DNA of 64,000 bases from Paenibacillus mendelii (GCF_024498075.1 NZ_JANHOF010000002.1:230431-294430), one strand, 5' to 3'. Positions 1-7,788 are shown, counted from the first letter of the stretch. Notes: generated by a model not told the origin, from the sequence alone. Numbers and translations are program-made.

Positions 1-544
1 CGGCGACATATTCCTTCCATCTCAAGGAATCGCCCAGCTTCGCCTCTTCATTCAACGCATTAAACGCCGTCCGGTTATCCGCTTCACTCCAAGCCGCCTG
101 GAACGCTATCGCACTCTTGGCCTGCAGCACGCTGGAAACGTAAGCCGCCTGCAGCTTAGACCGGCTTATGATGTCGGTATACCCGGCAGTTCCAGAGACG
201 AGAATACCGCCGCAGAAACGGTCCGGATACGCAAGCAGCGCGGTTAAGGCCGGGAACGAGCCAGCCCCATATGAACAGACATAGGCCTGACGCACCTCGC
301 AATAATCAAGCAAACGTTTCATATCCTCCGCTATCAACGGAAGCGACAATGCCGCTTTCCCCGCTTCGGAATGCCCGTGGCCGCGTATATCCATCGTAAG
401 AATGCGACTCGAACCGGCAAGCTCCGTCTTGACATAGTTGAATAGGCGGCTGGTTAGACATGGAGGATGAATGCATAGAACGGGTATGCCGAAGCCTTCT
501 TCGTGAAAGTGAAGCGAAACCTCTCCATTGCGAAAAAAGGGCAC
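1..544 (-). CDS. alpha/beta hydrolase, 3' end outside window
   Basis: The first 181 residues of an alpha/beta-hydrolase-fold protein are visible; the C-terminus runs off the window edge. A GTG start at 544-542 is chosen because an AGG-containing Shine-Dalgarno lies about 9 nt upstream. The N-terminus holds the typical strand and oxyanion-region pattern (HPPC), then MDIRGHGHSE, the usual RGxGxS loop of this fold. The nucleophile elbow reads VCSYGAG, with Ser in the expected place but Val where the first Gly of GxSxG is usual. The catalytic Asp and His would lie beyond the window. No signal peptide is seen, so it is probably cytoplasmic. It follows yuiB on the same strand; a hairpin at 570-595 between them has no T-tract, so co-transcription is possible. 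Substrate unknown. Confidence 0.75.
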   Translation of the reverse strand, partial: MPFFRNGEVSLHFHEEGFGIPVLCIHPPCLTSRLFNYVKTELAGSSRILTMDIRGHGHSEAGKAALSLPLIAEDMKRLLDYCEVRQAYVCSYGAGSFPALTALLAYPDRFCGGILVSGTAGYTDIISRSKLQAAYVSSVLQAKSAIAFQAAWSEADNRTAFNALNEEAKLGDSLRWKEYVA

Positions 545-639
545 GTAACCACACCTCGGATCTCTCTTGCCCATCCTGGCCGCAGCTAGGATGGGAATGA
601 TTTTCCCTTAGTATGGCCATGCCCTTACGGTTTTCATGT

Positions 640-945
640 TTAGAACATTTTGTATCCGCCGCGCCGCAGCGCACGGATGGCGGCACCGCTTATATACGCG
701 CCAGCAACAGCACCGATTCCCGGTATAATATCAACAAATGTAAACGCCGTGAAATTGCCTGTAAATGACTTGTCATTATCCCAGGTTTGCCAGATGAATA
801 AAGGCAGCAGGACGATGAAAAGCAAATAAATCGGAAACCAAGTCGTTTTGAGCAGCATGTTGAGAATAAACCCGATTCCGAACATCATGACAAGAAATAA
901 TACGGTAGCGATTACAAGCTGCAGTATATCGACATCTGTATTCAT
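640..945 (-). CDS. yuiB: YuiB-like small membrane protein
   Basis: A 101-residue integral membrane protein resembling B. subtilis YuiB. It has three hydrophobic stretches: about residues 8-30, 33-52 and a Gly/Ala-rich one near 75-90. The motif GIGFILNMLLK after the first helix is typical of YuiB. The ATG at 945 is chosen over a longer frame because AAAGGGG lies upstream of it and a good sigma-A promoter lies just before it. In B. subtilis the homologue sits beside the type II NADH dehydrogenase yumB and near yumC; the same neighbours occur here, with hemQ inserted. Function is unknown; a link to respiration or membrane redox is only suggested by the neighbourhood. Confidence 0.7.
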   Translation of the reverse strand: MNTDVDILQLVIATVLFLVMMFGIGFILNMLLKTTWFPIYLLFIVLLPLFIWQTWDNDKSFTGNFTAFTFVDIIPGIGAVAGAYISGAAIRALRRGGYKMF

Positions 946-973
946 AACCCATCGTTCCCCTTTCGCTACGATT

Positions 974-1002
974 AGTTTAGTAGATGGCCGAATGGAAGTC
1001 AA
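974..1002 (-). promoter_or_regulatory. sigma-A-type promoter of yuiB
   Basis: On the minus strand, TTGACT (1002-997) and TAAACT (979-974) are separated by 17 nt, about 30 nt upstream of the yuiB start. A 10-bp inverted repeat brackets the -35 box (see findings). Confidence 0.55.
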
Positions 1003-1034
1003 TTTCATTCGGCCACTTGTCACAAGACCGTCAT

Positions 1035-1064
1035 TTGCTCTTCCTTACACGGGTACGTTACAAT
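1035..1064 (+). promoter_or_regulatory. putative promoter of hemQ
   Basis: TTGCTC (1035-1040) and TACAAT (1059-1064) with an 18-nt spacer lie about 70 nt upstream of the hemQ start. The -10 is good, the -35 weak. Confidence 0.45.
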
Positions 1065-1131
1065 GAATGCAATCTTTAAACATACCGATATTGGGGTGCT
1101 TAAGACACCTTAAGAGGGAGAGATAATACTC

Positions 1132-1878
1132 ATGAGTGAAGTGGCTCAAACATTAGAAGGCTGGTACGCCCTGCATGATTTCCGTTCGATTAATTGGAGC
1201 GCTTGGGGACAAGCGGATGCAGGCACCCGCAGTGCGGCGCAAGACGAGCTGCAAGGCTTTTTGAAACAATGGCAATCGATTGAGGATGCTAAGACAGGAA
1301 GTACAGCTTTCTATTCCATTATCGGCCAGAAGGCCGACTTCGTTCTCATGCATCTGCGTGAAACGCTTGAAGAGCTGAGCGAGATCGAAACGGCCTTTAA
1401 TAAGACAGCTTTTGCTGGATTCACCACTCCGGCTTACTCCTATGTTAGCGTAGTCGAGCTGAGCAACTATATGACGCCTCCCGGAACGGATCCGATGCAA
1501 AGCCCGGACATTATCGCCCGTCTAAAGCCGACGCTGCCGAAGGCGAGTCATATTTGCTTCTACCCGATGAATAAACGCCGCCAAGGCAATGATAACTGGT
1601 ACATGCTCAGCATGGAAGAGCGCCGCACCATGATGCGCAGCCATGGCATGATCGGCCGTCAGTATGCCGGCAAAGTAAAGCAGATCATTACCGGTTCCGT
1701 CGGCCTTGACGATTGGGAATGGGGCGTTACGCTGTTTGCCGATGACGCGCTGCAGTTCAAGAAGCTCGTCTATGAAATGCGCTTCGATGAAGTAAGTGCG
1801 CGCTTCGGCGATTTTGGCGACTTCTACGTAGGTAACCTGCTGACGGAAGAGAAGCTTTCTTCGCTGCTCCACATCTAA
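1132..1878 (+). CDS. hemQ: coproheme decarboxylase HemQ
   Basis: A 248-residue protein of the chlorite-dismutase-like family. It performs the last step of the coproporphyrin-dependent heme pathway of Gram-positive bacteria, turning iron coproporphyrin III into protoheme by two oxidative decarboxylations in the cytoplasm. Family marks are visible: FYPMNKRR with the catalytic Tyr at about 144, the [10 protein letters not shown] block, and [11 protein letters not shown] with the proximal heme ligand His at about 171. Length is normal. GAGGGAGA upstream supports this ATG. It is transcribed alone and divergently from yuiB, and ends at a strong terminator. Its place among respiratory genes (ndh, yumC, ctaA downstream) fits a role in supplying heme for aerobic growth. 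Confidence 0.93.
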   Translation: MSEVAQTLEGWYALHDFRSINWSAWGQADAGTRSAAQDELQGFLKQWQSIEDAKTGSTAFYSIIGQKADFVLMHLRETLEELSEIETAFNKTAFAGFTTPAYSYVSVVELSNYMTPPGTDPMQSPDIIARLKPTLPKASHICFYPMNKRRQGNDNWYMLSMEERRTMMRSHGMIGRQYAGKVKQIITGSVGLDDWEWGVTLFADDALQFKKLVYEMRFDEVSARFGDFGDFYVGNLLTEEKLSSLLHI

Positions 1879-1890
1879 GGGCACGAATAC

Positions 1891-1931
1891 AAATAACCGT
1901 CAGGGCCAACCAGCGGCCCTGACGGTTATTT
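1891..1931 (+). terminator. rho-independent terminator after hemQ
   Basis: A perfect 17-bp stem (1891-1907 with 1915-1931) and 7-nt loop. The stem ends in AAATAA/TTATTT, so it can act in both directions and also serve the converging 1955-2209 gene. Confidence 0.9.
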
Positions 1932-1954
1932 GTTATGCTGCATGTTCACGCGAA

Positions 1955-2209
1955 TTAGTCGTCATCGTCCTCTTCCAGCAGCCTCTTCGCTTCGAGATAC
2001 GCTTCCGTCTGGCGATCACGCTCCCGCCCCTTCTCCTTCAGCCGTTCGATTGCGGGGAGAATCAGGATATCGACTTCCTTCTGCACCGTATAGGAGAGAT
2101 CATACCGGCTCTGTGATTCCAAGAACGAACCAACTTCCATAAGCGCATTGTACCGTTCCAGTTCCTCACGTGTCAGCAGACTGCGGACTTGCACGCTGCA
2201 GTGGCGCAT
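1955..2209 (-). CDS. small acidic hypothetical protein coupled to ndh
   Basis: An 84-residue soluble protein of unknown function. It is predicted to be almost all helical and highly charged, and ends in EEDDDD. Its ATG overlaps the ndh stop in a TAATG arrangement (positions 2211-2207), so it is almost certainly translated from the ndh message by re-initiation. It has no Cys motif, membrane segment or signal peptide. I do not recognise the family. The coupling suggests a partner or accessory role for the dehydrogenase, but that is inference. Confidence 0.7.
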   Translation of the reverse strand: MRHCSVQVRSLLTREELERYNALMEVGSFLESQSRYDLSYTVQKEVDILILPAIERLKEKGRERDRQTEAYLEAKRLLEEDDDD

Positions 2210-3402
2210 TATAGTATTTTTCCTTTGCGTACAACGAGTGTAATTCCGCCTATAATATAGAGATATCGGATATCAATGGCTTTCTTAAACCAAGCTGCCT
2301 TACTGCCCTTGTATTTCTTGCCGAATACAACGCCGATCGCCTCACCCTTGCCAAGAGAAGCCACTGTTCCTTTGTTCTTGAATTCGAATTGCTTGGGCGG
2401 CTGGTTGCGGATGGAAGCCACAAGGTTATGAGCGCACACGACGCCCTGCTGCATCGCAATTTGTGCGGTAGGCGGATATGGACGGCCTTCCGGGTTAAAC
2501 ATCAGTGAATTGTCGCCGACGACATATATATTCTCATGGCTTGGAACGCGAAGGAACTCATCCACCTTGACGCGTCCGCGCATCGTTTCGATGCCTGCTT
2601 CTTCGATCAGACGGTTACCCCGAACTCCTGCTGCCCAAATCACGGTAGCGGCACGAATCTCTTCACCCTCGCCGACGATTACGCCATCCGGCGTACACTC
2701 TTTAATAGCGGTACCGATGCGGAACGTAACGCCTTTCTTGGTCAACACCTGCATGCCATACTCGACCAGCTCCGGATCAAAGCCCGGCAGTGCAGTAGGA
2801 GCCGCTTCAATATTGTAAAGTTTGACCAGCTGCGGATCGACATCGAACTGCTTGCACAGCTCCGGTATGCGATCGGCCAGCTCGCCAACAAACTCGATGC
2901 CTGTAAAGCCTGCACCGCCGACCACAAAGGTAAGATAATCGGTGCGATGCGGCTCGCGCTTGTAACGCGCGAATTGATATTCAATGTGCTCGCGTATTAA
3001 CCGGACGGAATTTAAGCTGCGAATGTTCATGGCATATTCAAGCATGCCGGGTATACCGAAGGTTTCCGGTTCTCCACCTACGCCTATGACCAGGTAATCA
3101 TAGGACAATGTGCCGTCCTCAAGAATAACCTTCTTATCCTGTGTACGGATTTGAACTACGGTGGATTTCACGAAATCGATTTTGAATTCGTCAATGAGTT
3201 TGGAGATGCTGACACGCGCGTTCTCGGCTTTATCCGTACCTGCCGCAGGCATATGCAAATGCGTTGTAATGTAATGATAATCATGCTTATTAACAAGCGT
3301 AACATCAGCTTCGTTGTAATTTAACTCTTTCTGGAGGCGGAGCGCCGTCAATATGCCACCGTATCCAGCTCCTAGAATAACAATTTTCGGTATGTTACTC
3401 AT
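2209..3402 (-). CDS. ndh: type II NADH dehydrogenase (NDH-2)
   Basis: A 397-residue FAD enzyme that oxidises NADH and passes electrons to menaquinone without pumping protons, on the inner face of the membrane. The N-terminal FAD-binding motif GAGYGG lies at residues 12-17; the second Rossmann motif (VGGAGFTGIE) for NADH is at about 163. The quinone-site motif AQxAxQQG follows YPPT near residue 310. The last part (LYIIGGITLV) is the amphipathic membrane-attachment segment. It resembles B. subtilis YumB and YjlD. It is divergent from yumC; a Rex-like operator and a palindrome lie 27-66 nt upstream, suggesting control by the NADH/NAD ratio. A second, more distant NDH-like protein is encoded at 19756-20823. 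Confidence 0.92.
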   Translation of the reverse strand: MSNIPKIVILGAGYGGILTALRLQKELNYNEADVTLVNKHDYHYITTHLHMPAAGTDKAENARVSISKLIDEFKIDFVKSTVVQIRTQDKKVILEDGTLSYDYLVIGVGGEPETFGIPGMLEYAMNIRSLNSVRLIREHIEYQFARYKREPHRTDYLTFVVGGAGFTGIEFVGELADRIPELCKQFDVDPQLVKLYNIEAAPTALPGFDPELVEYGMQVLTKKGVTFRIGTAIKECTPDGVIVGEGEEIRAATVIWAAGVRGNRLIEEAGIETMRGRVKVDEFLRVPSHENIYVVGDNSLMFNPEGRPYPPTAQIAMQQGVVCAHNLVASIRNQPPKQFEFKNKGTVASLGKGEAIGVVFGKKYKGSKAAWFKKAIDIRYLYIIGGITLVVRKGKIL

Positions 3403-3437
3403 CGCAGAATCCCATCCATTCCTGTTTCCTTTTAACT

Positions 3438-3455
3438 TTGTGAAAAATTACACAA
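3438..3455. promoter_or_regulatory. Rex-like operator before ndh
   Basis: TTGTGAAAAATTACACAA matches the Rex consensus TTGTGAA-N4-TTCACAA at 13 of 14 fixed positions. It lies 36-53 nt upstream of the ndh start, inside a larger 12-bp-arm palindrome (3429-3440 / 3457-3468). Confidence 0.6.
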
Positions 3456-3556
3456 TCAAAGTTAAAAGAGTTAACATTTCTTTTTCTGTAGTGTACGATA
3501 TCGCGAATGCATCTATGTACTCGCGTAGTTTCGACATGTTATGTTTAATACCTCAC

Positions 3557-3585
3557 ATGATACAAACTTTTTCATTAAAGTTCAA
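3557..3585 (-). promoter_or_regulatory. putative ndh promoter
   Basis: Minus strand TTGAAC (3585-3580), 17-nt spacer, TATCAT (3562-3557). This gives a leader of about 150 nt that carries the Rex-like site and palindrome. Confidence 0.45.
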
Positions 3586-3631
3586 GGGAAAAGTATACGA
3601 AAAACTTTAGAATAACATACAATTTTTTTAT

Positions 3632-3660
3632 TTCCCACAAGCTTGTCGAAAAGCTATAAT
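3632..3660 (+). promoter_or_regulatory. putative yumC promoter
   Basis: A perfect TATAAT (3655-3660) with a weak TTCCCA -35 (3632-3637) at 17-nt spacing, 34 nt upstream of the yumC start. Confidence 0.5.
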
Positions 3661-3694
3661 GGGTTCTGTGAATTGATAAATTGGAGGTGCCACC

Positions 3695-4696
3695 ATGTCT
3701 AACTCTGAAGCAATAGAGCCGATCGTTGATATTGTCATTATCGGCGGCGGCCCGACTGGGATGTTCGCCGCTTTTTATGGAGGAATGCGACAAGCTACCG
3801 TTAAAATAATCGAGAGTATGCCGCAGCTTGGAGGCCAGCTTGCTGCTCTCTATCCGGAAAAATATATATACGATGTAGCCGGCTTTCCGAAAGTGACCGC
3901 TCAGGAGCTGGTCGATCAGCTTAAACAGCAGATGGACCATTTTAAACCCCAGGTGCTCCTGGAGGAGAAGGTACAGGAAGTGATTAAACTGGACGAGCGG
4001 TCGTTCATGATTAAGACCGATAAGACCACGCATTACGCCAAGGCGGTCATTATTACAGCGGGTGTCGGCGCATTCGAGCCGCGAAGATTGGAGCTGCCCG
4101 AAGCGGCTAAGTTCGAGAAGAAGAATCTCCATTATTTCGTAAGCGACCTGCAGCAATTCAAGAATCAGCATGTTCTGATCAGCGGAGGCGGAGATTCCGC
4201 CGTCGATTGGTCCCTCATGCTCGAGCCGATTGCCGCCAGCGTTACGCTCATTCACCGCCGCGATAAATTCCGCGCCCACGAACACAGCGTCGAGAATTTG
4301 ATGAATTCCAAAGTAAACGTGCTGACGCCGTACGAAATTACGGAGCTCCATGGCATGGATCGTATTGAACGGCTAACGCTGCAGAATATTACGACCAAAG
4401 AAACGAAGGAATTGAACGTCGATTCGGTCATTATCAATTTCGGCTTCGTATCTTCGCTCGGACCGATTTCCGATTGGGGCATCGATATCGAGAAAGGATC
4501 GATCCTTGTCGATTCACGGATGGAAACGAGCATACCTGGCATATTTGCCGCAGGAGATATTACGACATATCCCGGCAAGCTGAAGCTGATCGCCGTCGGC
4601 TTTGGCGAAGCGCCTACCGCGATCAACAACGCCAAAGTATACTTTGATCCCGATGCCAGATTATCGCCAGGACACAGCAGCAATATGAAGCTGTAA
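3695..4696 (+). CDS. yumC: ferredoxin/flavodoxin-NADP+ reductase, TrxR-like type (YumC)
   Basis: A 333-residue flavoprotein that moves electrons between NADPH and ferredoxin or flavodoxin in the cytoplasm. It belongs to the thioredoxin-reductase-like FNR type of Bacilli: it has the FAD motif GGGPTG near residue 16, the NADPH motif [10 protein letters not shown] near residue 165 and the C-terminal AAGDI block, but no redox CxxC, which separates it from true thioredoxin reductase. Long stretches such as [20 protein letters not shown] and [16 protein letters not shown] match B. subtilis YumC closely. The start has TTGGAGGTG at good spacing. It is divergent from ndh, as part of a redox gene neighbourhood. 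Confidence 0.93.
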   Translation: MSNSEAIEPIVDIVIIGGGPTGMFAAFYGGMRQATVKIIESMPQLGGQLAALYPEKYIYDVAGFPKVTAQELVDQLKQQMDHFKPQVLLEEKVQEVIKLDERSFMIKTDKTTHYAKAVIITAGVGAFEPRRLELPEAAKFEKKNLHYFVSDLQQFKNQHVLISGGGDSAVDWSLMLEPIAASVTLIHRRDKFRAHEHSVENLMNSKVNVLTPYEITELHGMDRIERLTLQNITTKETKELNVDSVIINFGFVSSLGPISDWGIDIEKGSILVDSRMETSIPGIFAAGDITTYPGKLKLIAVGFGEAPTAINNAKVYFDPDARLSPGHSSNMKL

Positions 4697-4784
4697 ATAC
4701 AATCATGATTGAACCATAAAATGAGGGTATCCTATTCTATACCGAAGGTTGAAGAAACCAAGCGGAATGAGGAGGATACCCTTT

Positions 4785-5039
4785 ATGTTATGTCCCATAT
4801 GCAATGGATTGGAGCAGCTGTCTGCCGCATGTCCGGTCTGTTCAAGCCCGGCAGACGATTGTGGATTACTGGTCGATTACACTGCTCCATATGCGCCTTA
4901 TCAGCCATATGACGAAGCCTCTTCCAATTTCATGGAAACGATGATATTCGATCAAAAGTGCCAGCATGTTGTTTATTGTCAACGATGTGATGTTGTCTAT
5001 GAGGTGACGATCCAGAAATGGCGCGAGGGCGGGACTTGA
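4785..5039 (+). CDS. small zinc-ribbon-like protein
   Basis: An 84-residue protein with three Cys-containing pairs: CPIC near residue 3, CPVC near residue 16 and, near the end, CQHVVYCQRC. This pattern suggests one or two small zinc-binding ribbons. The ATG at 4785 is chosen over an upstream in-frame start because GAGGAGG lies 9 nt before it. The Shine-Dalgarno is part of a 10-bp inverted repeat (4724-4733 / 4773-4782) that could hide it in the mRNA. It is probably co-transcribed with yumC. I do not recognise a named family; a role with metal or iron-sulfur proteins would be a guess. Confidence 0.65.
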   Translation: MLCPICNGLEQLSAACPVCSSPADDCGLLVDYTAPYAPYQPYDEASSNFMETMIFDQKCQHVVYCQRCDVVYEVTIQKWREGGT

Positions 5040-5072
5040 ACCGATCCTTCCCGGTTCTTATCTTCTTTTCTC

Positions 5073-5216
5073 TTATGCGGTAATGCGATAGTTGTCCGGG
5101 TTGATCTGCCTGCGTTTCATTTCTGCGACGAGCAGTATGATGAATTCGGATTCCAAGCTAAACTGGATCGCTGCATGATAGGCGTCTATCAGCAGCTCGT
5201 CAGACAGAATCTCCAT
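5073..5216 (-). CDS. sda: Sda-like sporulation checkpoint peptide
   Basis: A 47-residue peptide. In B. subtilis Sda blocks the sporulation kinases KinA and KinB when replication has just started or is stalled. The N-terminal LSDELLIDAY matches the first helix of Sda (LSDELLIESY), and the second helix ends in EMKRRQI, like Sda's EIKRR. Length (46 in B. subtilis) agrees. GGGG lies 9 nt before the ATG. A cluster of five DnaA-box-like 9-mers lies 72-170 nt upstream, as expected for a gene controlled by DnaA. A short gene easily missed by automatic callers. Confidence 0.87.
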   Translation of the reverse strand: MEILSDELLIDAYHAAIQFSLESEFIILLVAEMKRRQINPDNYRITA

Positions 5217-5249
5217 ATCCCACACCCCTTTCCTATTTCTTCCTTTTTC

Positions 5250-5278
5250 ATCTTAGCATTTCGAATTTGGCAGAACAA
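5250..5278 (-). promoter_or_regulatory. putative sda promoter
   Basis: Minus strand TTGTTC (5278-5273), 17-nt spacer, TAAGAT (5255-5250). It lies directly downstream of the DnaA-box cluster. Confidence 0.4.
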
Positions 5279-5287
5279 GCGTTCCGC

Positions 5288-5386
5288 TTATCCACAGATA
5301 AGTGTGGACAGCATGTGAGTATGTTGTGGGTAATCGTCGAAAAAACAGGAATATCAACGAGGATAGTGTGGATAGTGTTATGCACA
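5288..5386. promoter_or_regulatory. cluster of DnaA boxes upstream of sda
   Basis: Five 9-mers within 99 bp: TTATCCACA (5288-5296, perfect), CTGTCCACA (5303-5311, minus), TTACCCACA (5325-5333, minus), CTATCCACA (5367-5375, minus) and TTATGCACA (5378-5386). Two fit TTATNCACA fully; the other three differ by one base. They lie just upstream of the sda promoter. Confidence 0.8.
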
Positions 5387-5491
5387 GTCTGCTCCTTACA
5401 AATTCCAATAAAAAACTTTGATGGTAATCTATGAACCTATCAACCAAATATATTAAACGTCATTAACCGCAGGGCAGCATTTCGAAACAGC

Positions 5492-6166
5492 TTATTGAGG
5501 TCTCGTATTCACTTCAAATATCCACAGCTTGCCGCCTTGATCGATACCGAAATCGAAGCCGAGCTGATCGATTCCGGGAAACCGGCTTTCAAGCACCTGT
5601 GTGGACAGCCTTGTCAGTTCCCGCATCTCCCTTTTCTTTCTGGAAACAGCCGATATGGAAACCGAGCGGCGTATCCCTTCAGAACCCGTCAGCAATGTGC
5701 CGCCGCGGCATAGATTCGTCACGAACAGACCGGGACGGGCTAACCGCCCAACGATCGCACGAATGTTCCATCTGCCGTCCGTCTTCACGTATTTAACACG
5801 ATAATCAATGGGACGCCCTGCGATCGTCGCCAGCCGTATGCCTTTTTGTATCAGATACTTGCGCCCTTTACGCAGCTTGTTCAACGACGCGTATAGTTCC
5901 TCGAAGGTTGAATATCGTCTGGTCTGTGAGTAGTACGTATGTGTATAACCGCCCTGCTCCTTCGTTACTTTAATAACCCCGTGCCCGCCTGCCCCCTTAA
6001 CCGGTTTGATGACCACCATGCTGTGTGATGCAATCATATTCCGCAAATTTTCCGCCGTGAACATTCGCGTCTGCGGTATATGCGGTGCGATTCGCGAATG
6101 AGACAGCAGTGCTTCCGTCTTCGCCCATTTGCTTGCCAGCTGCCTTCCCTGTCCTTCACCCATCAT
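5492..6166 (-). CDS. YheC/YheD-family ATP-grasp protein
   Basis: A 224-residue protein of the YheC/YheD family, whose members are endospore coat-associated in B. subtilis and have an ATP-grasp fold. Visible marks are the nucleotide-binding strand VVIKPVKGAGGHGV near residue 51, the DYRVKYVKTDGRWNIRA stretch and the closing block LGFDFGIDQGGKLWIFEVNTRPQ-like segment with the metal-binding Glu and Asn. Family members are often longer (350-450 residues), so this is a short, core-only form. The reaction is not known. It lies next to sda, another sporulation-linked gene, but on a separate promoter region. Confidence 0.75.
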   Translation of the reverse strand: MMGEGQGRQLASKWAKTEALLSHSRIAPHIPQTRMFTAENLRNMIASHSMVVIKPVKGAGGHGVIKVTKEQGGYTHTYYSQTRRYSTFEELYASLNKLRKGRKYLIQKGIRLATIAGRPIDYRVKYVKTDGRWNIRAIVGRLARPGLFVTNLCRGGTLLTGSEGIRRSVSISAVSRKKREMRELTRLSTQVLESRFPGIDQLGFDFGIDQGGKLWIFEVNTRPQ

Positions 6167-6405
6167 GCTCTCTCCCTTCTTACTGCCTTCTCATAGATAG
6201 CATATGTCTGAAAGACACGTGTCTCTTGGATGATTGTCCTCTATCCTCTCAAAAACCATCAATAGCCTTGATGCTGCTAGGTTTATGTACACGGCTTCGC
6301 ATGAAGAAAAAATCAGATGAATCACGTGCAATTACCGGTAAATGTGGAGGAGTGAATTATCCGGCTTATATAGAAGAATCCAATAGATTAATACGCAAGA
6401 TATGG

Positions 6406-6431
6406 AAGAGACTCCCGTGAGGGAGCCTCTT
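6406..6431 (+). terminator. hairpin, possible terminator
   Basis: AAGAG-A-CTCCC pairs with GGGAG-C-CTCTT around a GTGA loop, followed by a T-rich stretch on the + strand. It lies 3' of the converging gene at 6463-7185 and may act weakly in either direction. Confidence 0.45.
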
Positions 6432-6462
6432 ATTTATTCATTCTATTTATGTTAGCTTCGAC

Positions 6463-7185
6463 TCATTGTTCGGTTCGGGCGAGCTTCTTGAGCTGTTCAT
6501 TCACGTTGACATGACTTAAACCGCCGTGGTAACAAATCGCCTTCTCGACGTCGAGTTCCAGAAACTTCTCCAGGGAATGGAGAGCCTTATCCATGTCTAA
6601 CGTATTTCGTTGAAGAGGCCCGCTCAAATTACCGTTCACGCATACCATCGCATCGCCCGCAACAAGGGTTCTGCTCTGTTTTAAATAAAGACTGATATGA
6701 CCGGGAGTATGTCCAGGGGTAAAGACAACCCGAATCCCGCCGCAGTACGGAAGCTCTTGCCCGTCCTCCAGCGTCTTGTCCACCTTAGCCTTCGGCGGAT
6801 TCGCATATAAGTGCCTCACTGTCTCTGGAAGAGACTCCCACGCTTCATTACTCATTCGGGTTCGATCCGCTTTAATCAGGGGTAAGGTCCCCTCGATATA
6901 GGGCTTGTCCAATTCATGTGCGTACACTTCAATGCGGTGACCCGATTCTTGAACAATCTCAGGAAGGCTTCCGATGTGATCCAGATCCTGGTGGGTTAGA
7001 ATCACTGCTTTCAATCTGTCAAAAGGAACTCCGGCCTCACGCATTGCCTCGCGTATTGGTTTCAATTGTCCAGGCATGCCCGTATCAATTAATAGTGCTG
7101 TTTCGTCATCCCAAATCAGAGTCGGATTCAGCCCAAAGCCCTGGATGTTTAATTCAAGCATGGCTGTTCCATCTGCAATGTTCAA
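6463..7185 (-). CDS. metallo-beta-lactamase-fold hydrolase
   Basis: A 240-residue cytoplasmic MBL-fold protein. The metal motif reads H65-Q-D67-L-D69-H70, that is HxDxDH instead of the classical HxHxDH. This variant is common in a Bacilli subgroup with THQDxDH. Further metal ligands are likely at PGHTPGH (around residue 160) and in AGDAM, with a late His in CYHGG. It starts with TTG, supported by AAGGAGGG 8 nt upstream. A near-perfect consensus promoter drives it, so expression may be strong. The family includes lactonases, glyoxalase-like thiolesterases and others; the substrate is not predictable. Confidence 0.85.
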   Translation of the reverse strand: MNIADGTAMLELNIQGFGLNPTLIWDDETALLIDTGMPGQLKPIREAMREAGVPFDRLKAVILTHQDLDHIGSLPEIVQESGHRIEVYAHELDKPYIEGTLPLIKADRTRMSNEAWESLPETVRHLYANPPKAKVDKTLEDGQELPYCGGIRVVFTPGHTPGHISLYLKQSRTLVAGDAMVCVNGNLSGPLQRNTLDMDKALHSLEKFLELDVEKAICYHGGLSHVNVNEQLKKLARTEQ

Positions 7186-7272
7186 TATTTTTCCCTCCTT
7201 ATGGATAGATTCGTATTATTTACAACATACTTTTACCACATCTTCAGCAGTATAATCAAATAAAAAATAAAT

Positions 7273-7301
7273 ATTATACCATAAAAATAATTATTTGTCA
7301 A
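7273..7301 (-). promoter_or_regulatory. consensus sigma-A promoter of the MBL-fold gene
   Basis: Minus strand TTGACA (7301-7296) and TATAAT (7278-7273) with a 17-nt AT-rich spacer: both boxes perfect. It lies about 90 nt upstream of the TTG start. The rest of 7186-7515 is AT-rich; I see no gene there, only a TATAAT at 7491-7496 before the next gene. Confidence 0.85.
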
Positions 7302-7515
7302 GTGATATTTGGAGTGTTTTTACAGGAGATTTCCAGTATGTATGGCAAAGTAAATCTTGGCACGAATAGTTTGATTAGACATAAGTAAAATATAACTTTG
7401 TTAGCTATGACAACTAAGGCTTGTCGGAGGATATTAGTTTGAGTGGCAGTTCGCCATGAACGAAACGATATTGGCCTTGTTGTGTTGAACTATAATCAAA
7501 AGGAGAATCGATGAT

Positions 7516-7698
7516 ATGAGCCGTTTGTATGACTATATTGAAAATTCAAAACAACTGGATACGTTAAATCTTATTTTAAAACAACATGTCGTTAATGCGG
7601 AATTCGTTACGACCACTTTGACCAAAGTATTTGGAGAAGACAAGGAATTGCCGAAGGAATTGTTGGAGGATTTAAATCAGTTTCAAGCGACTTTGTAA
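7516..7698 (+). CDS. small hypothetical protein
   Basis: A 60-residue, probably helical, soluble protein with balanced charge. AAGGAG lies 10 nt before the ATG and a perfect TATAAT lies about 20 nt upstream (7491-7496), with only a poor -35. It ends before a strong hairpin terminator. It has no Cys, membrane helix or signal peptide, and I do not recognise the family. The ribosome-binding site, -10 box and terminator make a real small gene likely. Confidence 0.6.
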   Translation: MSRLYDYIENSKQLDTLNLILKQHVVNAEFVTTTLTKVFGEDKELPKELLEDLNQFQATL

Positions 7699-7741
7699 AT
7701 TATACTAAGTCTGCACTTTGAATGATTTGATTCGTGGATAG

Positions 7742-7788
7742 ATCAAAAGGACCCTGTCGTTAAAGCTAACCGACAGGGTCCTTTTGAT
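7742..7788. terminator. bidirectional terminator
   Basis: A perfect 18-bp stem (7742-7759 with 7771-7788) around an 11-nt loop, with AAAAGG/CCTTTT bases giving a T-tract in both directions. It serves the converging genes at 7516-7698 and 7804-8067. Confidence 0.9.

Noticed and set aside
306-686. 126-codon frame on the minus strand
   Set aside because: It overlaps the alpha/beta hydrolase in another frame and has no family resemblance; the hydrolase frame shows clear motifs.
5018-5050. tRNA-like 3' end on the minus strand (GGTTCAAGTCC then GCGCCA)
   Set aside because: The T-stem does not pair and no anticodon or D arm follows upstream; the stretch overlaps the end of the zinc-ribbon gene. 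At most an attachment-site relic; not supported.
6301-6420. 39-codon frame on the + strand
   Set aside because: No ribosome-binding site at the ATG; the GTG inside is in contact with its own GGAGGA. Not convincing as a gene.
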